From Leifsonia xyli subsp. xyli str. CTCB07 (GTDB lineage: Bacteria > Actinomycetota > Actinomycetes > Actinomycetales > Microbacteriaceae): a stretch of DNA of 64,000 nt. The translations under genes and the position numbers were made by a program. Below are positions 51,461 through 61,463 of this stretch, piece by piece (within the stretch, counting starts at the first letter, position 1; the number at the start of each line of letters is the position of its first letter). The stretch lies in NCBI RefSeq assembly GCF_000007665.1, contig NC_006087.1, positions 2,046,001-2,110,000 of the forward strand, read 5' to 3'. The notes under the pieces were generated by a model. The model searched no databases, was not told where the DNA came from, and saw only the letters and a list, made by a program, of their open reading frames with translations.

Positions 51461-52463
51461 GCGCCGCTGCCCTCGTCCGGCGCCAGCGGCGAAGAAGGGC
51501 GGTCGGCGAAGAAACGCTTCTTCGCCTGGCCGCCGCACACGATCGCGGTCACGAATCCGACGAGCAGGGCCACCGCGACGACCGCGATCGCGACGATCAG
51601 GATCGGCACGAGCGGTCCCTGTCCGCCCGCGACGGAGGGACGGGCGCTCCTTCCCGGGGCCGCACCCCTCCAGGTCGCCTTCGCAGCATCGCCCGCGAGG
51701 GTGCCGGAGCCGACAGCGAAGCGCAACAGCTGGGTGTCGGAGACCGCCGATCCGTCGATGAGGGTCGCGGAGGCGGTCATCCGGATCAGGTAGACACCCG
51801 GCTTGGTGAACACCCAGTTGGCGTGAGTGTGCGTTTTGGTGTCGACGAAGATGTCCTGAGGACCGCTCTTCCGGGAGTCCCACAGCACCTGCGGGGCGCC
51901 GAAGTCACCGGACTGCAGGTAGACGGTGAGGATGCCGGGGCCTTGCACACCGTCCACAGAGAAGGTCGCGCCGCGGTCGATCTTCTGCATCACGGTCGGG
52001 TCCTGAGTGTTCCAGCCGGTCCAGACCACATCGGGGTTCTGGGTCTGCGGCACGACCCAGACAGCGGCACCGGGGGCCGCGCCGACGAAGGAGTAGGCGC
52101 GGCCGCCGGGGACGGTCAGCTTCGCCGCGTCCACGACCTGCAGCACCGTCTCGGCCGGGTAAAGCCACACGCTCTGCGCGTCCTTGTTCGCGCGGGCCGC
52201 GTCGTCGTGGATGAGGAACTTCCAGGTGGATCCGTCGAACCGGGGGCCCATATCGACGTGCCCGGTGGTGATGACGTGGTCGCCGTGGACGATGGGCTGG
52301 TTCACGCCGATCGTCTGGTTGAGCACCGGATCTCCCGGTGACGGGGTCTGGTCGGCCCAGCTGCCACGGGGGCGAGCAGGGCGGCGATAGACAGGAGAGT
52401 GGCGGCGGCACAGGCGGGAAGCCGGCGCGGGGGGCGGGTGGAGTGCATGGGGAGGTCTCTCAT
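51457..52463 (-). pseudogene. choice-of-anchor M repeat protein with membrane anchor, one frameshift
   Basis: A Sec signal (RRLPACAAATLLSIAALLAP, then VAA) is in one frame; from the cleavage site on, near 52370, the reading is one base off (WADQTPSPGDPVLNQTIGVN). About 290 codons then stay open. They hold one repeat module: GHVDMGPRF at the front, VWVVPQTQNPDVVWTGWNTQ in the middle and [20 protein letters not shown] with [16 protein letters not shown] at the end. A helix ([20 protein letters not shown]) and a basic tail AKKRFF anchor it. ATG at 52448 is an alternative start. Upstream is the lipoprotein gene, 38 bases away. Confidence 0.82.
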
Positions 52464-52501
52464 CGTTCGGTGTCGAAGGTGGGGCGGTCGCGGACCGGAA
52501 G

Positions 52502-54112
52502 TCAAGGACCGAGACATCTCAGGAGCGTGGCGGCATTGAAGCGCATCATGTCGAGGTAGGTCGGAGCGCCGCCGTCGAGGGTGTCGCCGTAGATCGGGCA
52601 CACCGGGATGCGCTGCTCGGCGGCCACCTGGGTCAGCTCCGAGGAGCGGGCTCTCAGGTTCGGCTCAAGGAATACGGCCCGCACACGCAGGTTCCGGATC
52701 GTCTCGGTGAGCCGGCGCCGATCGGCGAGCGATGGCTCGGTGGCGGGGTTGGGGGTGACGAATCCGGCGACGGGGACACCGTAGGCCTTGGCGAGGTAGG
52801 CGAATCCGTCGTGGGTCGTGACCAGGTACCGGTTCGCTTTCGGTATACGGGCGATCGTGTCTCGCACATACCTGTCGGTCTGATCGAGTTCGGTCAGATA
52901 CCGTTCCGCGTTCGCCCGGTAGCCGGCGGCCCCGCCGGGGTCTTTGGCGATGAGGGTGTCGCGGATGAGCTTGGCGTAGGCCTCGACGTTGCGGACGTTC
53001 TGCCAGAGGTGCGGGTCGATCTCGCCGTGGACGTGCTTTCCGAGCACTGCCTGCGCGAGCTGGTAGACCTGTCCACCGGGTTGGCCGAGGAAGCGGTACT
53101 GCGGGTCACCGGGGATCTCCACAATGCTCTTGCTGGGGACGTCGATGACGACCCGGGAGGCATCGTATCGCTTCTGGGTGCGCTCGCCTCCGGTCGGTTC
53201 GTAGAGCACGTCCAGGCCGCCGCCGTCCAGATCGACGGTGAGATCCGCGTGCCCCTAGTCGAGGACCACCGGGTCGGCGACGCGCGCGTCGTCGGGGTTG
53301 ACACCGACAGCGAAGGTGTAAGTCGCTTCGCCGAGATCGACCGGCCTGGAGGTGTCGTCCGTTCGCAGCCGGCCGCGCAGGGTGAGGTGGTAGACACCGG
53401 GTTTGGTGAAGGCCCACGACAGACGCGTGTGCGCATCGGCCGGCAGTGTGGCGGTGTCGTCCTTGTACCCGTCTGCGGCGTCGAAGCCGTTCGAGGAGTC
53501 GAAGTACACATCGGTGTCGCCGAAAGTTCCGGTCAGATACGCGTAGACATTCCCCGGCCCGTCCGCGTGGGTGGCCTCCAGCAGCACATCAGACGCGCGC
53601 GTGGCCCCATACCGCCGGCCAGCGCCCTCAGCGCGCATTCCCAGCCAGACGGTGTCCAGACGCACGTTCTCCACGAGCGGGATGAGCTCGGCAGAGTATT
53701 TGACGGACTCCTCGGCCAGAGACACATTCGCTGCCCGAGGGCTGAGGTTGGCGTCGAGGGCTTTGACGATGGTGTGCTCTTCCAGCAGGGCGTAGTTGGA
53801 GAACGCGACATCGGCGTAGACGACATTGCGGACGTCCCTCAGGGTCGGCTCGTACGTGTGCGGATCGGCCCCGTCGGGGACGATCGATGTGACATCCACC
53901 CGATCGCCGCCGACGTTCTTCACCAGATCGGCCAGAAGCCCGGTCGTCGTCACCACCTGGAGCCGGTGCGTTCCGGGTTCGAGCAGTGGCTCGGCGGCGC
54001 ACCCGGACAACAGTAGTCCGGCGAGTCCGGCGCCGATCAGGAGGCGGGAGCGGCAGCGGCGCTGAAGGGGATCGCGCAGCGAGGCTGCGCGCCCCCCGGT
54101 CAGCGGCGTCAT
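52502..54112 (-). pseudogene. ZnuA-like lipoprotein with an inserted repeat module, in-frame amber stop
   Basis: 537 codons. Lipobox LLLSGC near residue 38, then the solute-binding N-lobe VVTTTGLLADLVKNVGGDRV with DGADPHTYEPTLRDVR. At about residues 115-265 a repeat module is inserted (ENVRLDTVWLGMRAEG, TRLSWAFTKPGVYHLTLRGR). After it the C-lobe continues: HVHGEIDPHLWQNVRNVEAY, YLVTTHDGFAYLAKAYGVPV, IYGDTLDGG. All four ZnuA-type ligands (H, H, H, D) can be matched. A TAG at 53255-53257, reading D-stop-G-H-A-D, interrupts the frame without shifting it. Extracytoplasmic metal-binding subunit of the transporter. A GTG at 54166 is another possible start. Confidence 0.87.
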
Positions 54113-54159
54113 AAGCCGGCCGGCGCCCGGCCGGCGACGCTCTCCCCCCTGCGCCTGCG

Positions 54160-57100
54160 TCACCACAGCGCCCCCACGCCGACGCCGGCGAGCAGGAGCA
54201 GCGCTCCGAGGATGCTCAGCAGCAGCGGAATCGGATCGCCCTGGGTCAGCGCCGCGATCGGGTCGAGAAGGCCCGCGTGGCGGGTCCCCCGGGCAGCGCC
54301 CTCGCCTGGGCTCGCGCAGCGTCGGCCTGCGCCTGCTCGGCGGCCTGTTTCGCGTCGTGCAGGCTCTGATTCCCGGTCGCCAGCGTGTTCGAGAGGGCAC
54401 CGCACCCGGCGCCCTTGGACAGGGCCGTGTCCGGGTTCGCATCGCCGACCGCGACGGTCAGCACCTCGCTGTCAGAGGAACGCTGCCCCTGGGCGAGCGT
54501 GGCGGTCTGGGTGAAGTGCAGGTGGTAGACGCCTTGAGCGCTGAACGCCCAGTTCGCATGCACATGCACGCCGAGCGGGAGAGTGTGGCTGCCCGCGCCT
54601 TCGAACACCATCTCCTGCAAGTTTCCGAACGAACCGACCGTGTAGACCTTCACGCTGCCGGGGCCATCGATCCGGGTCAGCGACCAGGTCACGGGGCTGG
54701 AGGCGTTGCCGGCGTTGAGCAGCTCCGTGGACCAGCCCAGCCAGATGAGGTCATAGTTCTGCGTCTGCGGCACCTGCCACACCGTCGCGCCGGATGGTCC
54801 GATCTGCGGGAACCCGGCGGGGAGGCTGACCCGCGACGCTGGTTTCAGCCACAGCACGGTGCTGTCCGGTTCCCGGTACAGGCGGGCACCGGTGGAGTCG
54901 TCGCCGATCAGGGATTCGAGTTTCCCGCCGATGATCTGCGTGTTCCAGTCCAGATGCCCGGCCGAGATCACCGACACACCCGTGCTTGCGCACTGCGCGA
55001 CAGCCGGTTTCGCCCGTGCCGCTCTGACCTCCGCTGGTGACAGCGTCGAGGGCGGCGAGACAGCCCTTGCCGCCGGGAACGGCGGTCACCGGGTCCACAT
55101 CGCCGACGACGACCGTCACGATCTCCGAATCACTCGACTCCCTCCCACCAGTCAACGTAGCGGACTGGGTGAAGTGCAGCCGGTAGACACCCGCCTGGGA
55201 GAAGGCCCAGTTCGCGTGTGCGTGTACGCCGGTGCGGATGCTGTACGAGCCGGCGCCGTCGAACACCATCGATTGAATGCCGCCGAACTGACCGTCCAGG
55301 AACACCTTCACCGTCCCCGGCCCGTCCACGTCGGTGAGCTTCCACGTCACGGGCGACAGGACCTTGGCGCCGCTCAGGGTCTCGGTGGACCAGCCCAGCC
55401 AGATCAGCTCTGGGTTCTGCGTCTGCGGCACCATGAAAACACTCGATCCTGCGGGCCCGATCTGCCCGTATCCGGCGGGGAGCGTGACCGTACTCGAGGG
55501 TTTGAGCCACAGGACGGTCTTCGACGGCTCCCGGAAAACCTCCGTGCCCGATGAGTTGTAGCCGATGTACGACTCGATCTTCCCGTTCACCACCTGGGTC
55601 GAATAGTCCAGGTGCCCGGAGGAGACGATCGTCGTGTCACCGGCCGAACAGCCGCCCGATCCGTCCAGCACGGGCGGGTCTCCGGGGGCGCCCCCGTCCC
55701 CGGAACCGCTGTCGGGCGCTTTCACCACGGCGAGGGAATCCCAGCCGATCAGCGACCCGTCCCGGGCCTTCACGACGACTTTGTGTACCCCCAGAGGGGC
55801 ATCGGCGGGAAGACGGACCTGCGCGGCGACCGCATCGTTGATCTGGGCCCAGCCCAGCCAGACCGGCTGACTGTGCAGCCACGCCGACACCCACTGACCT
55901 GTGCGGGCCTTGCCGATCTGGACGGTCGCCTGCTGCCCCGGGGAGAAACCCGATTCATCCCCGAGGACCTGCACACCGCCGGCACTCGCATCGGTCAGCT
56001 GTGACTCGGGCACCGGCGCGATGTCCTGCGTGCCGGGCTTGCCCGCACCGGTGAAGCAGCGGGCAGGGTCGATTTTCTTCACCTCGACCTTGCCCACCGC
56101 GACGGCCAGCGTGAAGGTGTCCGAGGCTGTGGTTCCGTCCGCGAGAGCGGTGGAACGGGTGAAGGCAAGGCAGTAAGCGCCTTCCGCGGAGAAGTCCCAG
56201 GCGCCGTGGACATGCGCGTTCTTGGCGATCTCGAACGAGTCGGCCGCGGTGATCCCGTCGCGGGTGTTGAACAGCACATCGACGCTGCCCAGAGTCCGGC
56301 CGCCCTTGTAGAGGGCAAACTCACCAGGCCCTTGTATCTTGTCGAGCGTCCATCTCACCCCGCTCTGGGTGGCGTCGACGGGAATGGACTCCGTGGACCA
56401 ACCGGGCCACAGCAGGCCGAGCTCCGTCTGCTGCGTCTCGGTCACCTGCCAGAGGTGGCTGCCGGCACGGCCGAGGAAAGCGTACTGGGCGTTCTCCGGG
56501 ATAGCGGTCTCGGACGCCGGAAGCAGTTGCAGGACGGTTCGGGCGGGATCGCGCCAGACCGTTTCCCCCGCGGTGGCAGCGGAGGTGGTGTCCTTCACCT
56601 TCGTGCCGAACACGCCGCCGTTCAGAGTGGAGGCGATGTCGATGTGGCCGCTGTTGAGGATCGTCGCGCCCGAGTCGGTCGTGGACTGGTTCGGCACCCG
56701 CCACGCGTCATCGCCCGCTGCCTTGCCCGGTCGGCTTCTGGCCGCGGGAGCAGGAGGTGATGCCCGTATCGTCGGCGACCCCGGCGGCGAAGGTGAGAAC
56801 CTTCCGCACCGAGACGGGTGTGCGGCTGCCGGCCTTGGTGGCGGTCCACGTCACCGGCACACAGTAGACGCCGGGCTGGCTGAAGGACCACTGGGACACC
56901 TGATTGTCGGTTCGAGCGGGCAGCATGGTGGTCAGCTTCCCGCTCGCGGGGCTGAGCACATCCGGTGTGCCCGCCAGGCCGGAGGTCAGCGACACACTGC
57001 CGGGGTCGCTGCCTCTCCTATCGAGAGGGTCAGCGGACCGTCGAGAGCGTCAGGGGCGATCCGGTCGGTGTTCAGCCCGGTGTTCATGTCCTGCCCCGTG

Positions 57101-59674
57101 CGGTAGCCGCCCATAGTGGACACGTTGGCGGTTTAGACGACATCCTCCGCGGCGACGTATTCGACCGGCGCCGTCGCGGACGCTTACACCCGGGTGACCG
57201 TGTCGATGCCGCCCCCCGGTCAGATAAGTGGTGAGGTCGGCGCCACCAGCGCGGGCCACCCTCGCCGTGGCCGTCGGTGTCACCGCGAGCGGCTGAAGGC
57301 TCGCCTGGGGCGGGGTGGCGTCGCGATCGCAGGGGACGACGTAGCCTGCGGCGGCTGGGTCGCCGATCCACACCGTGACCATGCCGCTGTCCGACGCCCA
57401 AGAGCCGGAGGTGAGCTGCGTCTTCGCGGTGACGTTCAGGCAATAGCGCCCCGGGGCCGTGAACGCCCAGTTCATATGCTGGTGCGCCCCGATCTGCGAC
57501 GTGCGCGTCATCGGCAGCCGGGAGGAGTCGAACCACACCCCGGAGGGTCGCGACTTGACGAATCCGTCGTCGCTCGCGGTGTTGTCGAAGATCACAACGC
57601 GCGCGTCGGCGGTCGGGGTGAGGACACCGTTCAGAGTGAAGTCGATGTTCGCGCTCGGCGCGATGTCGGAGACCTTCCAGCCCTCTGTGCTCAGCCCCGG
57701 CCACAGATGGGCGCCCTCCGCCCCCCTTGTTCGAAGTACCAGTACTTCGTTCCAGCGGGTCCGATCAGACGGGGGTCCAGCGCCTGGTTAGGCTCTCCAA
57801 CGGCCGCCGGTCCGTAGGCGCCGGTGAGGACAACGTCCTTCGTGTCGTAGAACGCTGCCGGTTTGACGCCGAACGTGATGCCGTCACCCGCATGATTGAG
57901 CACCGCGCGCATGTCAAGGTGACCCGCCCCGAGCACCGTCGGATTGCCGGCCGGGACGCCCCCGAGTCGTGGCCGTCATCGCCGCCTCCGGACAGCGGGA
58001 CCTGCGCGCAGGGCGTGACCATCGCCGGATCGGTTTTGTCGCCGACAACAAGAGTGTAGGTGGCTTGCGCGGACCGTGTCGCCGATGGCTTGTAGCTTTT
58101 GATCACGGTCTTCACGCTCACGCAGTACTGGCCTGGCTGAGTGAAGGACCAGCCCATATTCCACGCACTGGCGCGGGTGGTGACGTTGTTCTCCATCACG
58201 GTCTGCGGCGCACCGCCCGCGGTCAGCGCCGACGAGTCCCAGGTGGACGCGACCGGCTGAGTCCAGGCGCCGGAGCCCGGCGGGTCCTCGACATAGTCGC
58301 CGGTCACCGAGGACGCCGAGAACCGTCCGCCGTCCGGCCCGGTGACCGAGGTGAGGGTGAAACTCGGGGTTGTGTCATTGGAGATCACCGCTTTCTCGGA
58401 AACGGCGGAGGTGTCCCCGCCGGTCACGCCGAAGAGCAGCCGCCCGGCTTTTCCTTGCGCATAAGCGCCCGGGTCCTCGGTCGCCTGCGGCGTCGACCAG
58501 GAACCCGTCGCGGGGTCGCGCTCTCGATCCGTGAGGTGGATGATCGTGTCCTCTGCCGCGGACCACGGCGCCGGTGCGTCCCCATACGACCATCCGGTTA
58601 CGTTTCGCACCCCCATGCGGAAGGAGCCGAATCCGGTCGCGGCCGCGATGACATCCACGTACTGCGGACCGAGTCTCAGATCCCCGGCGGAGAGGACCGT
58701 GCGGTCTCCATGCACAGTCACCGTGACAGGGTCAGACGAAGCGGTGGTGTACGCCCCGAGGTCGCTCGGAACGAACTGCGCGGTGTAGCTGTGGGAACCA
58801 GCCGTCAGAGCGGCGACGGTGTGGCTGGCCACCCCTGTGGACGAGTCGACCGGAATCCGGCCGAGCAGCTTCTCGGCCTCGGTGAACTCCACGAAGCCAG
58901 CGGCGCCGACGGGCGTGACGCTCGCGGTGAGAGTGAGGGAATCGCCGGCCTTCGCCGAGGGGGACGAGGAGGCGAGCACGACGGCAGCGTCCCGCTTCGC
59001 CGCGGGTACGCTGCCGGGCGCTGAGGATTTCGCCGTGTCCAGGGCCTGCGTCCGAGGGCTCGTGGGTGACCCCGGGGCCGAGGCGGACGGCGCGGGCGTC
59101 GAAGGGGCCGCTGTCGAGGGGACCGGCGTCGAAGGGACCGGCGTCGAGACGGCCTGTGCGGGGGCCGGTGTGAGAGCAGAGACCTCGAATCGGTAGGTGA
59201 CCGGCTTGGCCGTCGCGCTCTCGCTCTGCGTCCCGTCAGCGTTTGAGAAGCGGGCTTCGGCCGCCACGCTGACCGCGTACTCGCCGGGCTCGGTGAAAGC
59301 CCACACAAGCGTGGAAGGCGTCCTGGTGTTCACGGCGACGCTGCGGTTTTGCCCGTGGGCGGTTCCCCAGACGACACCACCGGGAAGAGTCGCCGACACG
59401 GTCCCCTTACCGGGTACGTCAACGGCCTCGAGGGTGAGGGTCTCCTGTTCCAGGGTCGCTGCCGGTGGCGAGACCGTGCTGGCGACGGTCGTCGCTGCGG
59501 TGGCGGCGCCGTCGGCGTCGCCACCAGAAGAGGCAGCGTCGCCCCGGCTGCGGGAACCATCGACGGGGGCGTCGCGAGAGCGGGGGTCATGGTCATTCCG
59601 GACAAAGCGATGACGAGCGGGACGGCGATGGCAAGTCCACGACGGAGACGGGGCGCGGGGTGAGTCACGGGCAA
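54160..59674 (-). pseudogene. giant multi-module anchored-repeat surface protein, heavily broken
   Basis: About 1,840 codons spread over several frames. Signal RGLAIAVPLVIALSGMTMTP at the start; the frame then shifts near 59560. Next: a first repeat (LVWAFTEPGEYAVSVAAEAR), a Pro/Ser/Ala linker of TPVPS repeats, an Ig-like domain and a His-poor module. Further modules begin GHLDM (57.9 kb), GHIDI (56.7), GHLDY (55.6) and GHLDW (54.9), each ending in a WxF-xPGxY motif. The end is PLLLSILGALLLLAGVGVGA, an anchor helix. Frame breaks are near 59560, 57965, 57720, 57020, 56720, 54960 and 54250, with in-frame stops near 57185 and 57133. Surface partner of the metal transporter encoded next. Confidence 0.8.
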
Positions 59675-59749
59675 GCTCTCTGGATACTGGTGAGAACGGA
59701 CAAAGGGTGCGGGGCGGGCGTCCGAGCGCCCGCCCCGCGAAGGAGACCG

Positions 59750-60572
59750 CTACGGGGTTGCGACGAAGCTGTAGTAGACCGGGTCGGACGCCGCGATCGA
59801 GGAGGGCCCCGCCACCGAGGCCACAACCTTGAATACGTACGTGCCGGGGGTGCTGAAGTCCCACTCCGGGTGCCGGTAGAACGCCTCATCGATTCCCGTG
59901 GTCAGTGCGAAATCGAACACATAGGGGTTCGAGACAGCGCCCGTGCCGGAGGCGGTCACACCCGGGATGCCGGACCAGTCGATCGACGCCGTCGAGCCGG
60001 CCGGCTGGCTGACCAGGGTGATCGTGGTGCGGATCTTCGCCGACGGCGACACCGTGGCCAGTCCGCCGCTCGGGCTGTAGAACACGCTGCGGGCCGCATT
60101 CTGCGCGGTCATGCCGTGCTGCTTCAGGTACCGCGGACGGGTCGCTGGGGACGTTACCGAGGCCGGCGAACCCGGACCACACCACGCTCCGCGCGTTCGC
60201 GGTGAGTTGGTCCTTCGAGATCTGCCAGATCGGAGTGCCGGAGCCGGGCGTGTACTTCTTCACGGTGAAGTCGTACGCCGGCGTGCCGAGCGAAGAGGTG
60301 GCGTCGACTTCCGAGCCGAGATAGTAGCCATCCTCCGGAGCGACCGTGGAGTCTTCCCGGTTGGTGCCGAGGATCAGCTTGTTGGAGTTCGGCGAGAGCG
60401 ACACATGGACGCTGTCCACATGCTGCTGATCGAACGTCCCGGCTGTGCCGGCGTTCGCGATCCCCGCCCCGAGCCCGAGACTCAGCGCGAGGACCCCGAC
60501 GCTCGCGGTCAGGGAGCCGAGGACCGTGTACCTGCGCGGGACGGCGGTGCGCTCAATGGTGTTCGTGTTCAT
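59750..60572 (-). pseudogene. small anchored-repeat exported protein, one frameshift
   Basis: Signal peptide TVLGSLTASVGVLALSLGLG to ANA, then FDQQHVDSVHVSLSPNSNKL and YDFTVKKYTPGSGTPIWQIS in the first frame up to VPSDPSA. After a one-base shift near 60128 the second frame continues YLKQHGMTAQNAARSVFYSP to FYRHPEWDFSTPGTYVFKVV and the stop. Joined length about 273 residues: one repeat module and no anchor. ATG with a GAAAGAAG ribosome site. It lies 75 bases before the giant surface gene, the first gene after the Zur-type box region. Confidence 0.8.
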
Positions 60573-61103
60573 GATTGTGCTTCTTTCCTGTTTTTGTGCC
60601 TGTGCGTTGCGATGACCACTGGGTGTGCGGAGCCGGCCTGCGCCCAGCCCCGGAGACATGGTCGGCAGACGATGCCGACGGCGCTTTCCCCCGTGCGCCC
60701 TGTCCCGCGAGCACAGGGGTCACCCCGCCGTGCGCGGCGGCGGCGATGCCCGGCTCAGCGGGACAGGAGGGGCATTCGGTCGGAGTAGACGAAGTGGGTG
60801 CGGCACCACCCGGTGCGCTGGTGCCGAAGCGGGACCCAGGTCGGCGAGGGCTCGGTGGCCACACGGATCTCATAGCGTTCGTCGGCGAGGCTCTCGGAGC
60901 CGCAGCCGCATCGAGGACGGCGTCCGAAGGCGAGATGACCGAGACCGTGGAGGTGAGGCTGCCGCTCGCTCAAGGAGGGGACGGGAGTCTGCTCGGCAGA
61001 AGAGGCCGCGGCGGTTGCCCAGCCGTACTCCCTCACCTGTCCACATCCTGGTTTCCTCCTTACTCTGCGATTCGAGGCACCGTGTTTCATTGCCCGATTT
61101 TAA
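60573..61103 (-). other. region between the Zur box and the surface genes, gene uncertain
   Basis: A 111-codon frame (ATG at 61090, stop at 60755) begins right after the Zur-type box, and a second ATG at 61038 has a strong AAGGAGG ribosome site but closes after about 58 codons. Neither protein resembles a known family; the first contains GCGCGSESLADERYEIRVAT and ends FVYSDRMPLLSR. Given the decay all around, this is likely a broken small gene of the zinc regulon plus leader. I cannot say which. Confidence 0.35.
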
Positions 61104-61118
61104 TGATAATAATTATCA
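61104..61118. promoter_or_regulatory. Zur-type operator, perfect palindrome
   Basis: TGATAATAATTATCA: the arms TGATAAT and ATTATCA are exact inverted copies around one base. This is the actinobacterial Zur box form (TGATAATNATTATCA). It lies at the head of the leftward run of surface and transporter genes and stands out as AT-rich in GC-rich DNA. Confidence 0.85.
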
Positions 61119-61264
61119 TCATTTGTCAGCGCATGTTATCCACATCTCAGGAGAATGTGTCAATCCCCCGATGTTGCGCCCCATCGAGCGACCGATTGAG
61201 CGCCTGCGCGAACGACGAAGACAGCGGGCGGGGTGGCCGAGCGACCCCGCCCGCTGTCGCACGC

Positions 61265-61387
61265 TCAGCCCTGAAGCCCCTCGAACCGGGGGTTGAGCTT
61301 ATTGATGACATAGACCCTGCCCCGACGACGCACAACCTGCGCGCCAGGCTGGTTCTTCAGCGATTTGATCGACGCCCTGACTTTCAT
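61265..61387 (-). CDS. rpmJ2: 50S ribosomal protein L36, zinc-independent paralogue
   Basis: 40 residues: [20 protein letters not shown] then [20 protein letters not shown]. It is L36 by length and by the [11 protein letters not shown] core, but all four zinc ligands of the other copy are gone (C-minus form). Such copies replace zinc-bound L36 when zinc is short, freeing the metal, and are usually repressed by Zur. ATG with GGAGGTG ribosome site; a Zur-type box lies 16 bases upstream. Small and intact. Confidence 0.93.
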   Translation of the reverse strand: MKVRASIKSLKNQPGAQVVRRRGRVYVINKLNPRFEGLQG

Positions 61388-61403
61388 CTTCACCTCCGTT
61401 TAC

Positions 61404-61418
61404 TGAGAAAGATTATCA
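61404..61418. promoter_or_regulatory. Zur-type operator between rpmJ2 and cobW
   Basis: On the minus strand TGATAATCTTTCTCA: the first arm is exact, the second keeps five of seven bases. It sits in the 76-base divergent gap, 16 bases from rpmJ2 and 45 from cobW, and could control both. Confidence 0.75.
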
Positions 61419-61463
61419 TTAACGGAATCGGGGCAGGTGTCCCGGCTCGGTAGGAGGATCCCA

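Noticed and set aside
53255-53257. Selenocysteine or pyrrolysine use at the TAG
   Set aside because: TAG is not a selenocysteine codon, no pyrrolysine machinery is seen, and the site is not a ligand position.
51457-60572. Idea that the many frame breaks are programmed frameshifts
   Set aside because: Breaks lie at different motifs without shared slippery sites, and several genes also have plain stops; decay is simpler.
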